NCBI RefSeq assembly: GCF_902859915.1
Contig: NZ_CADIKK010000031.1
Coordinates: 30,998 to 94,997 of the forward strand
Direction of reading: 5' to 3'
Origin: Paraburkholderia ultramafica
GTDB taxonomy: Bacteria > Pseudomonadota > Gammaproteobacteria > Burkholderiales > Burkholderiaceae
Length of the DNA stretch: 64,000 nucleotides
The notes beneath the pieces are model-generated. The model worked only from the letters and a program-made list of their open reading frames with translations. It ran no database searches and was not told where the DNA came from. A program made the translations under genes and the position numbers. Each line of letters starts with the position of its first letter. The stretch's first letter is position 1. Positions 1 to 13,682 of the stretch are shown here, piece by piece.

Positions 1-448
1 GCAAGCGCTTCTGCACGCCCGCATAGCCGCCCATCGCGCCCACATGCAGCTCGTACAGCACCGTTTCTTCCCACGGCCGGCCATGCCAGCTCGTGTGCTC
101 CCAACGGTAGGCGCGCGGGTCGATGACTTCGCTCGGTCCGTGAACATCCTGCGGCTGGAAACGCGACGCGGGGTCGGGCACCGGTTGCTCGCCGTCGAGC
201 TTGAAGCGGTACAGCGTACCCGCGCCACTATCCACGGTGGCTTCGAACCAGCCGTTGCCGGTGGGCGTCATGTCGTGCGCGCCTTGCGCCGGGCCGTTTT
301 CGATTGCCACCTGGACGGTCTTGCAGGACGGCGCCCAGAAACGAAACCGCGTGCGCGGCCTGGTGCCCGCGGCGCCGAGCAATTGCGCGCTGAACGGCAG
401 GCAATGTGCGTGATGATGCGCGTGAGGATCAATCGGACTTTCGGACAT
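1..448 (-). CDS. treZ: malto-oligosyltrehalose trehalohydrolase, 5' part (gene runs off the left edge)
   Basis: GH13 enzyme that releases trehalose from maltooligosyl-trehalose in the cytoplasm, the second step of the TreY/TreZ route. Only the first 149 codons are present. The start is the ATG at 448 (MSESPIDPHAHH). I see an N-terminal CBM48-like beta-sandwich start (RFRFWAPSCKTVQVAIEN, about residues 34-51) and then the entry to the GH13 barrel (VLYELHVGAMGGYAG, about residue 135), which matches TreZ and related debranching enzymes. It lies 47 bp behind glgX on the same strand, so it is probably co-transcribed. By family habit treY would come next, outside the window. GlgX and GlgB share the fold, but both are already present as separate genes. 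Confidence 0.88.
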   Translation of the reverse strand, partial: MSESPIDPHAHHHAHCLPFSAQLLGAAGTRPRTRFRFWAPSCKTVQVAIENGPAQGAHDMTPTGNGWFEATVDSGAGTLYRFKLDGEQPVPDPASRFQPQDVHGPSEVIDPRAYRWEHTSWHGRPWEETVLYELHVGAMGGYAGVQKRL

Positions 449-495
449 GATTCTTCACCATTCGTATGTGCTGTCGAGCCGCGTGCTGCCCGGCG

Positions 496-2715
496 TCAAG
501 TGCTCGGCGATGTATCGCTACTGGGCGGATGCGCACCCGGATCGGGCGGCAGCGCCGTCAGGAGCCGCGGCCCGTGCTGCGGGCCGGCCTTCCAGCCCGC
601 CTGCCAGTCCGCTTCTCCCACCGGTTGCGCAGCCAGCATCACGAGGCTGTGCGCGGCCACTTCGACCTCGGCCACCGCCAGCCGATGCGGCGCGCTGTCC
701 GGTTCAGCAGTGTCTAACAGCACATGCCATTCCAGGTGCGGGGCGGGTGGCAGAAAGCGCAGCGTTTCCGCATTCGCGTTGAGCATCATCAACAATACTT
801 CTGTTTCGCCATTCAAACCTGGTCCGGCGCGACGCAATGTGAACGCGCGGCCTTCGAGGTCCTGCCACGCTTCGATGGTGAGCGGATCGCCCTGTTCGTC
901 GAACCAGCCGACATCGAACAGGCCCGGCAGCACTTCACGGTCGCCGAACAGAAAACGCGTTTCACGCAGCAGCGGATGGTGTTTGCGCAGCGCGATCACG
1001 CGCGCGACGAATTCGGTCATCTGGCGGCCGTCCGGAGATGCCGCGCGCTCCCAGTCGAGCCACGAGATGTCGTTGTCCTGGCAGTACGCATTGTTGTTGC
1101 CGTTCTGCGTGCGCAGCGACTCGTCGCCGGCGAGCATCATCGGCGTGCCGAGCGCCATCAGCAGCGTGGCGATCAGCGAACGGGCCACGCGTCGGCGCGT
1201 GTCGAGAATCACGGGGTCGTCGGTCGGACCTTCGACGCCCCAGTTGCGGCTGCAATTCTCGTTGTGGCCGTCGTTGTTGTCTTCGCCATTGGCTTCGTTG
1301 TGCTTCTGCTCGTAAGCCGTGACGTCGGCCAACGTGAAGCCGTCATGCGACGTGACGAAGTTGATCGAGGCCCATGGCTTCCTGAAGCGCCGGTTGAACA
1401 GGTCGGCCGAGCCGGTCAGACGCGCGGCAAGATCGGGCCGCAAGCCGGCGTCGCCGCGCCAGAAGCGGCGCACGGTGTCGCGGAAACGGTCGTTCCATTC
1501 GGCGAAGCCCGGCGGATGATTGCCGAGCTGATAGCCGCCGGGGCCGATGTCCCACGGCTCGGAGATCAGCTTGCGTTGCGACAGGATCGGATCCTGGCGC
1601 AACGCGTCGAAGAAGCCCGAGCCGGGATCGAAGCCATGTTGCTCGCGCCCGAGCGTCACGCCGAGATCGAACCGGAAGCCGTCGATATTGAATGCCGTCG
1701 ACCAGTAGCGCAGCGAATCCATCACCATCTGCAGCACGCGCGGATGCGGCAGGTTCATCGTGTCGCCGCAGCCGGTGTCGTTGATATGGTGACGCTCGTC
1801 GCCGGGAACCAGGCGATAGTAGCTGGCGTTGTCGAGGCCGCGCCACGAGACGGTCGGGCCCATCTCGTTGCCTTCGCAGGTGTGGTTGTAGACCACGTCG
1901 AGAAAGACCTCGATGCCGGCCGCGTGCAACTGACGCACGGCAATGCGCATTTCGTCGAGCCGGTGCGTGCTCAGATACGACGGCTCGGGCGCGAAGAACG
2001 CGGCGCTGTTGTAGCCCCAGTAGTTGCGCAGACCGCGCCCCACCAGGAAGCGGTCGTTGAGAAACGCGTGGACCGGCAGCAATTCGACCGCGGTCACGCC
2101 GAGCTTCAGCAAATGCTCGATGAACTCCGGCGACGCCAGCGCGGCAAACGTGCCGCGTTCGTGCTGGCGCAAATCGGCACGCAGCATCGACGCGCCGCGC
2201 ACATGCGTCTCGTAGATGATGGTCTCGCCCCACGGCACATTCGGGCGCCTGTCGTGCGACCAGTCGAACGCTTCGTCGATCACCACGCATTTCGGCATGG
2301 CCGGCGCCGAATCGCGCCGGTCGATCGAGAGGTCGGCGCGATTCGAATGCACGCGATAACCGAACAGCGCATCCGACCAGCGAAACTGCCCGACCAGCTT
2401 GCGCGCATACGGATCGAGCAACAGCTTGTGCGGGTTGAAGCGATGTCCCTGGTGCGGCTGATACGGCCCATGCGCGCGAAAGCCGTAAGCGGTGCCCGGA
2501 TGCGCGTTCGGCAGGTAGCCGTGCCAGACCTCGTCGGTGCATTCGGGCAGCGCGAAACGGCGGATTTCCTTGCGGCCGGTGGGGTCGAACAGGCAGAGCT
2601 CGATTTTCTGCGCGTTCGCCGAGAACACCGCGAAGTTCACGCCGAGGCCATCCCAACTCGCACCGAGCGGATACGGCGAGCCGGGCAGCAGCCGGTCGGG
2701 CATTGCATGCGACAT
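496..2715 (-). CDS. glgX: glycogen debranching enzyme GlgX
   Basis: GH13 isoamylase-type enzyme of 739 aa that hydrolyses alpha-1,6 branches of glycogen or other alpha-glucan. An N-terminal CBM48 domain (GLGVNFAVFSANAQKIELCL, about residues 24-43) precedes the catalytic barrel. The barrel has the nucleophile in DGFRFDLGVTLG, the acid/base Glu in LISEPWDIGPGGYQLG and the third carboxylate in NFVTSHDGFTL. The length is slightly above the usual 650-720 aa. The start MSHAMPDRLLPGSPYPLG is the typical N terminus. It follows glgB after a 128-bp gap that contains a long inverted repeat, and treZ follows 47 bp later. In this operon it would supply linear chains to TreY/TreZ. Confidence 0.93.
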   Translation of the reverse strand: MSHAMPDRLLPGSPYPLGASWDGLGVNFAVFSANAQKIELCLFDPTGRKEIRRFALPECTDEVWHGYLPNAHPGTAYGFRAHGPYQPHQGHRFNPHKLLLDPYARKLVGQFRWSDALFGYRVHSNRADLSIDRRDSAPAMPKCVVIDEAFDWSHDRRPNVPWGETIIYETHVRGASMLRADLRQHERGTFAALASPEFIEHLLKLGVTAVELLPVHAFLNDRFLVGRGLRNYWGYNSAAFFAPEPSYLSTHRLDEMRIAVRQLHAAGIEVFLDVVYNHTCEGNEMGPTVSWRGLDNASYYRLVPGDERHHINDTGCGDTMNLPHPRVLQMVMDSLRYWSTAFNIDGFRFDLGVTLGREQHGFDPGSGFFDALRQDPILSQRKLISEPWDIGPGGYQLGNHPPGFAEWNDRFRDTVRRFWRGDAGLRPDLAARLTGSADLFNRRFRKPWASINFVTSHDGFTLADVTAYEQKHNEANGEDNNDGHNENCSRNWGVEGPTDDPVILDTRRRVARSLIATLLMALGTPMMLAGDESLRTQNGNNNAYCQDNDISWLDWERAASPDGRQMTEFVARVIALRKHHPLLRETRFLFGDREVLPGLFDVGWFDEQGDPLTIEAWQDLEGRAFTLRRAGPGLNGETEVLLMMLNANAETLRFLPPAPHLEWHVLLDTAEPDSAPHRLAVAEVEVAAHSLVMLAAQPVGEADWQAGWKAGPQHGPRLLTALPPDPGAHPPSSDTSPST

Positions 2716-2765
2716 GATCCCCTTCCCTGTTCTGATTTATAAACGCCAGCTTGGGTCTTCATGCA

Positions 2766-2828
2766 GCGAGCGCGCGGCCTAAAGTGCACGCAGAGCCCAC
2801 GCGGAGACCCCGCAGGCCGCGCGCTCGC
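2766..2828. repeat. 15-bp inverted repeat between glgB and glgX
   Basis: GCGAGCGCGCGGCCT at 2766-2780 is perfectly complementary to AGGCCGCGCGCTCGC at 2814-2828, with a 33-nt loop. It lies in the only sizeable gap of the operon, just after glgB. There is no T tract on the minus-strand side, so an intrinsic terminator is unlikely. It may be an mRNA-stability or differential-expression hairpin. Confidence 0.7.
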
Positions 2829-2843
2829 GTTACAGCACGTCAA

Positions 2844-5046
2844 TCACTCTGCGCGCAACACGATCGTCGCGAGCGGCGGCAATACCAGTGAAGCGGAATG
2901 CGGCCAACCGTGGCTCGAGATTGCGTCGGTATGAATCAGCCCTCCATTGCCCATGTTCGAGCCGCCGTACACGCCGGCATCCGTATTCAGCACTTCCGCC
3001 CAGCGTCCGCTGCGCGGCATGCCGATGCGATAGCCGACGCGCGGCACCGGCGTCAGGTTGCAGACCACCACGAGTTCCTGGCCGGCGCCGTCGGTGCGCC
3101 GATAGGCGAACACGCTGTTGGAGCTGTCGTCGCCGATCAGCCAGCCGAAGCCGCCCGGCTCGCTGTCGAGCCGATACAGCGCGGGCTCCTTGCCGTACAG
3201 ATGGTTCAGGTCGCGCACCAGCATCTGCACGCCGTGGTGGTTCGCGTCGTCGAGCAGATGCCAATGCGGCGACGTGTCGTGATCGAACTCCGCCATCTGG
3301 CCGAATTCGCCGCCCATGAACAGCAGCTTCTTGCCCGGATGCGTCCACATGAAACCGAAGTACGCACGCAGGTTGGCGAACTTCTGCCACGGGTCGCCCG
3401 GCATCTTGCCGAGCAGCGAGCCTTTGCCGTGCACCACTTCGTCGTGCGAAAGCGGCAGCACGAAGCGCTCCGAGTACGCGTACACCATGCCGAACGTCAT
3501 GTTGTGATGATGGTATCGGCGATAGACCGGGTCTTCCTGCATGTAGTGCAGCGTGTCGTGCATCCAGCCCATGTTCCACTTGAACTGGAAGCCGAGGCCG
3601 CCGTCTTCGACGCGCGCCGTCACGCCCGGCCACGCGGTCGATTCCTCGGCAATCGTGATCGCGCCGGGCACGCCCGGCACATAGCCGACTTCATGATTCA
3701 GGCGCTTCAGGAACGCAATCGCTTCGAGGTTCTCGCGGCCGCCGTAAATGTTCGGCACCCACTCGCCGGCGGCGCGCGAGTAGTCGCGATACAGCATCGA
3801 CGCGACCGCATCGACGCGCAAACCGTCGACGTGATAGCGCTTCAGCCACGCGAGGCCCGACGCGACCAGGAACGCACTCACCTCGTTGCGGCCGAGGTTG
3901 TAGATCATCGTGTTCCAGTCCTGGTGATAGCCTTCGCGCGGATCGGCGTGCTCGTAGAGCGGCGTGCCGTCGAAGTCGACCAGGCCGTGCGCGTCGTTCG
4001 GAAAGTGCGCGGGCACCCAGTCGAGAATCACGCCGAGTCCGGCTCCGTGCGCCTTGTCGACGAAGCGCGCGAACTGCTCGGGCCTGCCGAAGCGCGCCGA
4101 CGGCGCGAACTGCCCGAGCGGCTGATAGCCCCACGAGCCGCCGAACGGGTGCTCCGCGATCGGCATGAACTCGATGTGCGTGAAGCCCATGCTCTTCGCG
4201 TACGGAACAAGCCGCTCGGCGAGCTCTTCCCAGTCGAGGCCGCGCTGACCTTCTTCGGCGATGCGCAGCCACGATTCCGCGTGCACTTCGTAGATCGAGA
4301 TCGGCGCGCGCGCGGTCTGTTTGTCGGCGCGCGATTGAATCCAGTCGTGATCGGTCCACGGAAACTGCTCGACCTCGTCGACATGCGCGACCACCGACGC
4401 GGTGCCCGGCGGCTTTTCCGTCTGCATTGCGCACGGATCGGCCTTCAGCGGCAGCGGATGACCGTCGCGCGACAGCAGCTCGTATTTGTAGCGTGTGCCC
4501 GCGCCGACGCGGGGCACGAACAGTTCCCACACGCCGGCCTGATGGCGCAGCCGCATCGGATGACGGCGGCCGTCCCACGCGTTGAAGTCGCCGACCACCG
4601 ACACGCGCCGCGCATTCGGCGCCCATACGGCGAAGCGCACGCCGGGCACGCCGTCCACTTCCATCGGCCGCGCGCCGAGGCATTCGAGCACCGCGTACGG
4701 GTCGCCGTTGGCGAGGCGGCCCAACGGCTCGTCGCCGAGCACGGGGCCGAACGAATAGGTGTCCTCGATTTCCTGCACCACGCCGTGCCAGTCGATCCGC
4801 AAGCGGTACGGCGCCGCCGTCGTGACGCGGCCGACAAACAGCCCTGGCCGCAACGGTTCGAGCGCACCGAGCGTGGCGCCGTCGGCGCGCGCGATCACGG
4901 TGACCTGCGCGGCGTTCGGCAACAGCGCGCGCACCACCGGGCCCGCGTCCGTGCGATGCAGCCCGAGCTGCGAGAACGGATCGGGGTGGCGCGCTTCGAC
5001 GAGCGCGTCGATATCGAGTGGGTGGAGGCCTGCGGCCGGATCATGC

Positions 5047-5054
<8 letters not shown>
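2844..5054 (-). CDS. glgB: 1,4-alpha-glucan branching enzyme GlgB
   Basis: GH13 transglycosidase of 736 aa that creates alpha-1,6 branches in alpha-glucan. N-terminal beta-sandwich modules include a CBM48 (VRFAVWAPNARRVSVVGDFN). The barrel has the nucleophile Asp in DGLRVDAVASMLYRDYSR, the acid/base Glu in TIAEESTAWPGVT and the conserved LPLSHDEVVHGKGSLLGK. I start it at the ATG at 5054 (MSEHDPAAGLHPLD), not at an ATG 36 bp upstream. The chosen start overlaps the stop of treS by 8 bp, which suggests translational coupling, and it gives the usual GlgB length. In the GlgE pathway it branches the maltosyl-extended chains. Confidence 0.95.
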
Positions 5055-8510
<3,456 letters not shown>

Positions 8511-8514
<4 letters not shown>

Positions 8515-11500
8515 GTCGCACCTTCCGTAAAGGTTGGGTTGAAGGCGTCTGCATGATGGGCACGGTCGGAATCGCTGTCAGAGATGCTGTCCGCGTCATC
8601 CGGGCGCTCGGCGGGCAGGCCGCCGAGCGGCGCGATGCGCCAGATCGAGAACGGCTGCCCCGAGCCGAGTTGCACGTGCTGCCAGCGGCCGTGCCATTCG
8701 AAGCGCGCGCCGGTCATCTGATCGGTGACTTCCAGCGCGCCATGATCGTGCAGATGCCAGCGTTGGAAAGTGTCCCACGATAATTCGATATCCGCGCCCT
8801 GTTCGTTGAACGGGTCGAGGTTGATCGCGACGACGATCACATTGTCGCGCGCCTCGGTCGCTTTCTCGAACAGCAGGATGTGGTCGTTGTGCGCACTCAG
8901 GAAGGTCAGGCCGAGATGCGTTTGCAGCGCCGGGTTCGCACGGCGAATCCGGTTCAAGGCCGTGATCTCGCCGACGATGTTGCCGGGCCGGTGCCAGTCC
9001 CACGCGCGCAGCTGATACTTTTCGGAGTCGAGATATTCCTCGCTGTTGGGCAGCGCGGCGGCCTCGCAGAGTTCGAAACCGCTGTACACGCCCCACGAAC
9101 CCGCCAGCGTCGACGCGAGCGCCGCGCGAATCAGAAAGCCCGTGCGTCCCTGCGATTGCAGATGGCGAGGGTTGATGTCCGGCGTATTGACGAAGAAGTT
9201 CGGCCGGTAGAAGTCACGCGCGCCGGTTTGGGTGAGTTCGGTCAGGTACTCGATGAAATCGTGCTTCGACTCGCGCCACGTGAAATACGTGTACGACTGC
9301 GAGAAGCCGATCTTGCCGAGCCGGTTCATCATGCGCGGACGCGTGAACGCTTCGGCGAGGAAGATCGTGTCGGGATAGCGCGCGCGCACGTCGGCGATCA
9401 TCCATTCCCAGAACGGCAGCGGCTTGGTGTGCGGATTGTCGACGCGGAAAATGTGCACGCCCGCGTCGATCCAGAACAGGATCACGTCGCGCAGCGCGAG
9501 CCACAGGTCGGGCTTGGCATCGTGCGCGTAGAAGTCGGGGTTGACGATGTCCTGGTATTTTTTCGGCGGATTCTCCGCGTAACGCAAGGTGCCGTCCGGA
9601 CGCCAGGCGAACCACGTCGGATGCTCCTTGAGCCACGGGTGATCCGGCGAGCACTGGATCGCGAAGTCGAGCGCGATTTCGAGGCCGTGCGCGTGCGCGG
9701 CGGCGAGCATCGCCTTGAAGTCGTCGAGCGTGCCCAGTTGCGGATGCACGGCTGTGTGTCCGCCTTCGGCCCCGCCGATCGCATACGGACTGCCGACATC
9801 GCCTGGCTGCGCGGTCAGCGTGTTGTTGCGGCCTTTGCGATTCGCGAGACCGATCGGATGAATCGGCGGGAAATACAGCACGTCGAAACCCATGTCGCGG
9901 ATGCGCGGCAGCTTCGTCGTCACGTCGGCGAAGGTGCCGTGACGCGCTTCGTCGTCGCTCATCGAACGCGGGAAGATCTCGTACCAGCTCGCGAAGCGCG
10001 CGGCGGTGCGGTCCGCGTCGATCCTGTAGAGCACCGGGTCGCGGCTTAGGAAGGGCCGGTGGCGCGCGGCGGTCATCGCCTGCGCGGTGGTCGGCGCGAG
10101 AATCAGCGCGAGCTTCGTTTCGGCATCGGCCTTCGTGAAGAGCTTGACGATGTGTTCGAGCGGCTCGGTCACCGCGCCGTCCGCCGTTTCCACTTCGGCG
10201 AGCACCAGCGCGAACAGATGCGCGGCTTCGTCGAGTTCGATCTCGATGGTTTGGCCCGCCTTCAGCTTCTTCTGGATGTGCTCGACCAGCGACGCAAAGT
10301 CGTCGCGCCACGCGATCACGGTGAACTCGTGGCGGCCCAGCCGTTCGAGCGGAATGCGCGCGCTCCAGATGTCGAGGCCGGCGGGCTGCGCCGGGGTCAT
10401 CGGCACTTCGTGCCAGGCGGTTTCGTCAGCGGCGCGCCAGAGGACCGCGGCGGCGATCTTGTCGTGACCTTCGGCGAAGATCGCAGCGCTGATTTCGGCG
10501 CGCTCGCCTACCGACCGCTTGGCCGGGAAGCGGCCGTTGTCGACCGAGGGCATGACGTTTTCGATTGCCACGCGCGGCGCTTCGATCGCTTCGAGCACGC
10601 TCTTGTGGCCGCTGCGTTTGCCGCTCGCCTTGTCGATGGGCGGCGCGAGACGAATCGGCTGCTCCGCCGCCGCGCGGAACAGGCGCACGGCGCCGGGGGC
10701 GAGCGTGAATGGCGTCAAGCCGGCGGGCGCGGCCTGGCTTGGCGCATCGAGCGGCACGAAGCGCGTGAAGTTGCCCGGCGCGCTCGCGAGGAAGCGCGCC
10801 GGATCGACGCGCAGCGGCGCGCCGAGTTCGGGATTGATGACGATCAGGATTGCTTCGGCGGCTTCGCGCAGGTCCGGGTGATCGGCGCGCAGCAACACCG
10901 CCGCGGGTGCGCCGGGCCCGCTCAGCGGGCGTAACTCACCATTGGCGTGCAGCGTCTTGCTATGGCGCGCGAGTTCGTTGGCGTGCGCGATCCGTTCGGT
11001 GAGATCGAATTTCTTCGCCTGGGCCGCGACGGCGAACTGCGAGGCGTCGCCGCGCGTTTGCGACATCGGCTCCGTGATGCCGTATTCGAAGCCCATCGGC
11101 ATCATCCAGCCGGTGCCGAGCGCGGCCGACGTGAACAGCGCGCGCCGGTAAGCCCGTTCGACGATGGCAGCGTCGTGGACGTCGCTCAACTCGGCGGCGA
11201 GACGCGTGCCGTACGGCGCTTCGGGGAAGGCGACCGGCGCGCCGATGTGCGCGAGCGCGGCGTGCTCCTCGGCCATCCAGCTCGAACGGAAGTCCCACCA
11301 GCGCACCGACGAAAACACGCTGTCAAAGCCCGCGCCTGCGAGGCCGAGCAGATCGTCGCGGGCGAGGCCGGGCGTCGCGGCGAGGAAACGCACGTCGGGG
11401 TGCCTGGCGCGCACCGCGTCGCCGAGTTGCCGCCAGACGGCGGTCGGCACGCGATGCGGCGAATCGAACCGGAAGCCGCCGACGCCGGCATCGGCCAGCG

Positions 11501-11975
11501 CCAGCAACTGCTGCGTCCACCAGCCGGCCAGCGCGGCGCCGCTGCTGGGGTCGTTGAAATTGGCATACGCGACGTTGTCCTCGCGATGCACATGACGTGG
11601 ATCGAGCCGCGCCTCTGCCGACTCCAATGGATGGAACCAGCCGGCATGTTCGGCGTATAGCGCGCCATCGGCGGCCATCCGGTCGATCACCAGATCGACC
11701 AGCAAGGTCAGGCCGTGTTGACGGGCGGCGTTCGCGAGCGTGCGGATCGCTTCGGGGGGCGGCTGCCTCGCCTCGAACACCGGATGCAGCCGGGCGTGGT
11801 TGCCGACCACCTGTCCGTGGCCAGCTCGCCCGGGCTCGAACAGGCTGCCGATCAGCGCGTGATCGAAGCCCAGCGCGGCCGCATGAGCGAACTGCGCAGG
11901 CCACGCATCGAGCGGCCCGACCAGGAGTGAATGGAAATAGTAAATCCGCGGCGCATATCCGTTTGGAGATTCCAT
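8511..11975 (-). CDS. glgE: alpha-1,4-glucan:maltose-1-phosphate maltosyltransferase GlgE with an extra N-terminal amylase-like domain
   Basis: Extends alpha-1,4-glucan by transferring maltose from maltose-1-phosphate (GH13 subfamily 3). Residues from about 460 to the end are a normal GlgE: an N domain (SVGERAEISAAIFAEGHDK), DFAIQCSPDHPWLKEHP, the nucleophile region HIFRVDNPHTKPLPFWEW and the acid/base IFLAEAFTRPRMM. The protein is 1154 aa, against about 660-700 aa for the usual enzyme. The extra ~440 residues look like a second GH13-type barrel (RIYYFHSLLVGPLDAW, GVGGFRFDSPHRVPTAVW), which I judge probably non-catalytic. It is the first gene of the operon; its start (MESPNGYAPRIYYFH) follows a 432-bp non-coding stretch where the promoter must lie. 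Confidence 0.92.
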
Positions 11976-12407
11976 CGGTCGTTTCCAGATTGGTCCTGCT
12001 GTGGTGTGGATGCAGTTCGCATGCGATCACAGCGCTCATTGGGCTTCCAGAGCCGGATACCGCGCGATTCATCAGCGAGGGCGCGTACTGGTCAATGTAG
12101 TGCAAAGATCGTCACGCCGCTGGCCAGTCGAGGGTGCTTTGACGCCAGGCGCCGTTCGCATGAGGCTGGTCAGAACTATCCGCAGGGTGCAGCAAACGGT
12201 GTGCCAGTTGGGCCTGGAGCGGATCGATCGAAGGGCGCGCGCCCTGAAGGACGGCGCGCCGGGAGGCTGGAGAGGGACCAAGCGCGGTGGCGCACGCCCC
12301 GCGTGTAAAACCGGCGGGCATCGTGGGGGTTTTACACGCGGCGCGTGACAGGCGGCGCGATGACCGCCAGAGACGAAGTTGCGGCGGGTTGGATTGTGTC
12401 AGCAGCG
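11976..12407. other. intergenic region upstream of the glgE operon
   Basis: No convincing gene. Reading toward glgE there is a plausible -35-like TTGACC (about 12083-12088 on the minus strand) with an imperfect -10 (ATGAAT) 17 nt later. I cannot confirm a promoter. The 14-bp inverted repeat at 12299-12341 lies in its right half. Confidence 0.4.
12299..12341. repeat. 14-bp perfect inverted repeat
   Basis: CCGCGTGTAAAACC (12299-12312) pairs with GGTTTTACACGCGG (12328-12341) around a 15-nt loop. It lies 66 bp past the stop of the DUF1345 gene and about 325 bp before glgE, both on the minus strand. No T tract follows, so it may be an operator or an mRNA 3'-end hairpin rather than a standard terminator. 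Confidence 0.7.
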
Positions 12408-13070
12408 TTACGACCCAAGCAGGCCCGCGGCAATATTCACGCACAAGCCCAGCACGGCCACATTGAAGTAGAACGACAGAATCGATTGCGCGAGCGCGGC
12501 GCGGCGAATCGAACGCGAGCGCAGCACCACGTCGGACGTTTGCGAAGCCACCGCGATGGTGAACGAGAAATACATGAAGTCCCAGTAGTTCGGTTCGAGC
12601 TTGTGATCGGGAAATAACAGTGCGGTCTCTTTCGCATCGGTATCGTAGTAGAGCCGTGCGTAGTGCAGCGTGAAAATGGTCGGAATCAGAAACCATGCGC
12701 CAATCAGCGTGAGACCGGTCAGCAGGTAGTGCCATGCGCTCGACGCGCCGGCTGTCCCTTTCGCCGACGCAAGCTCTAGCACGATCGCGGCAACGCTTGC
12801 GATGGTCGCAAGACAGAGCACGAACAGCACGACGCCCGCGTTTTCATCGTCGCGCACGGCGTATTCGCGGACCCGATGTTCGTCGGCGGCGGCCATGTGC
12901 ACCCAGATCATCAACAGGTAGCTCCAGACGGCGGCGTCCCAGCCGATCAGCGCGCGTCCCATCGGGCTCGTATGCGCGGGCACCACCAGCGCGACCACGA
13001 TGCCGATGACGAGGCCGATCACCGTGCGTGGCCGATTGCGAAGAACCTGCGGATAGTATTTTATGAGCAT
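12408..13070 (-). CDS. DUF1345 family inner-membrane protein
   Basis: Integral membrane protein of 220 aa with about five to six hydrophobic segments (for example TVIGLVIGIVVALVV, FVLCLATIASVAAIVL, LLTGLTLIGAWFLI, FNVAVLGLCVNIAAGL). The motifs HYARLYY and NYWDFMYFSFTIAVASQTSD are typical of DUF1345, a family of unknown function. I prefer the ATG at 13070 (MLIKYYPQVLRNRPR), which gives the family's usual length. An ATG at 13127 would add 19 residues, and neither start has a clear Shine-Dalgarno. It appears monocistronic, upstream of glgE but separated by the inverted repeat. Confidence 0.8.
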   Translation of the reverse strand: MLIKYYPQVLRNRPRTVIGLVIGIVVALVVPAHTSPMGRALIGWDAAVWSYLLMIWVHMAAADEHRVREYAVRDDENAGVVLFVLCLATIASVAAIVLELASAKGTAGASSAWHYLLTGLTLIGAWFLIPTIFTLHYARLYYDTDAKETALLFPDHKLEPNYWDFMYFSFTIAVASQTSDVVLRSRSIRRAALAQSILSFYFNVAVLGLCVNIAAGLLGS

Positions 13071-13254
13071 GGAATCGGAAGTGAGGGCCGCCGGTGTCGC
13101 GGATTCTACTCGCGCTTCGGCGACCATTTGTCGAATGAGTCGGTCACAGGCTATAGTCTTTCGCAGCGGCCTTGCGCGCCGCTTTCAGTTGAAAGGCAAC
13201 TGGCAGCCAGCAGGCCTGCCTCGCAGTGAGCGCCACGTCGTGTGCGCTTATCAC

Positions 13255-13662
13255 AGCTTCCACGAGCATCTGGCGGAGCCAGGCAATCGCGTCGTGCCGT
13301 CGGCGGATCACAAGGACGCGCTCGGCATCCCGCAGCCCGAGATCTACTACTCGATCAACGACTACGTGAAGAAGAGCGCCGCCAATACGCACGAACTGTA
13401 TGCGCAGATCGCGGCGCTGTTCGGCGGCACCGAGGTCTCGTTCGACGACAGCTTCGCGCCCAACAGTCACATCATGGGCACCACGATCATGGGCAGCGAT
13501 CCGGCGGATTCGGTCGTGGATGCGGACTGCCGCACGCACAATCACTCGAATCTGTTCATTGCCAGCAGCGGCGTGATGCCGACCGCCGCCTCGGTGAATT
13601 GCACGCTGACGATCGCGGCCTTGTCGCTGAAACTGGCCGACAAGCTCAAGCGCGAAATCTGA
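13255..13662 (+). pseudogene. C-terminal remnant of a GMC-family dehydrogenase flavoprotein subunit
   Basis: The frame encodes about 130 residues that match the C-terminal substrate domain of GMC oxidoreductases of the gluconate/sorbitol dehydrogenase type: PGNRVVPSADHKDALGIPQP, DSFAPNSHIMGTTIMG, HNHSNLFIASSGVMPTAAS. The FAD-binding N-terminal two-thirds (usually about 400 residues, with GxGxxG) is absent; upstream sequence in this frame has no similarity to it. The open frame extends upstream to about 13063, but I consider that part unrelated. It is followed 20 bp later by an intact cytochrome c subunit gene, the standard partner, so a deletion has removed most of the catalytic subunit and probably the small subunit as well. 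Confidence 0.85.
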
Positions 13663-13682
13663 GCCCTGAGCGGAGAGTCACA

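Noticed and set aside
724..2742. Long plus-strand open frame opposite glgX
   Set aside because: It mirrors glgX codon for codon, has Arg/Val/Ala-rich composition and no domain; an effect of high GC third positions.
12112..12735. Minus-strand open frame running from the DUF1345 gene into the intergenic region
   Set aside because: Out of frame with DUF1345, includes the inverted repeat, no protein-like sequence.
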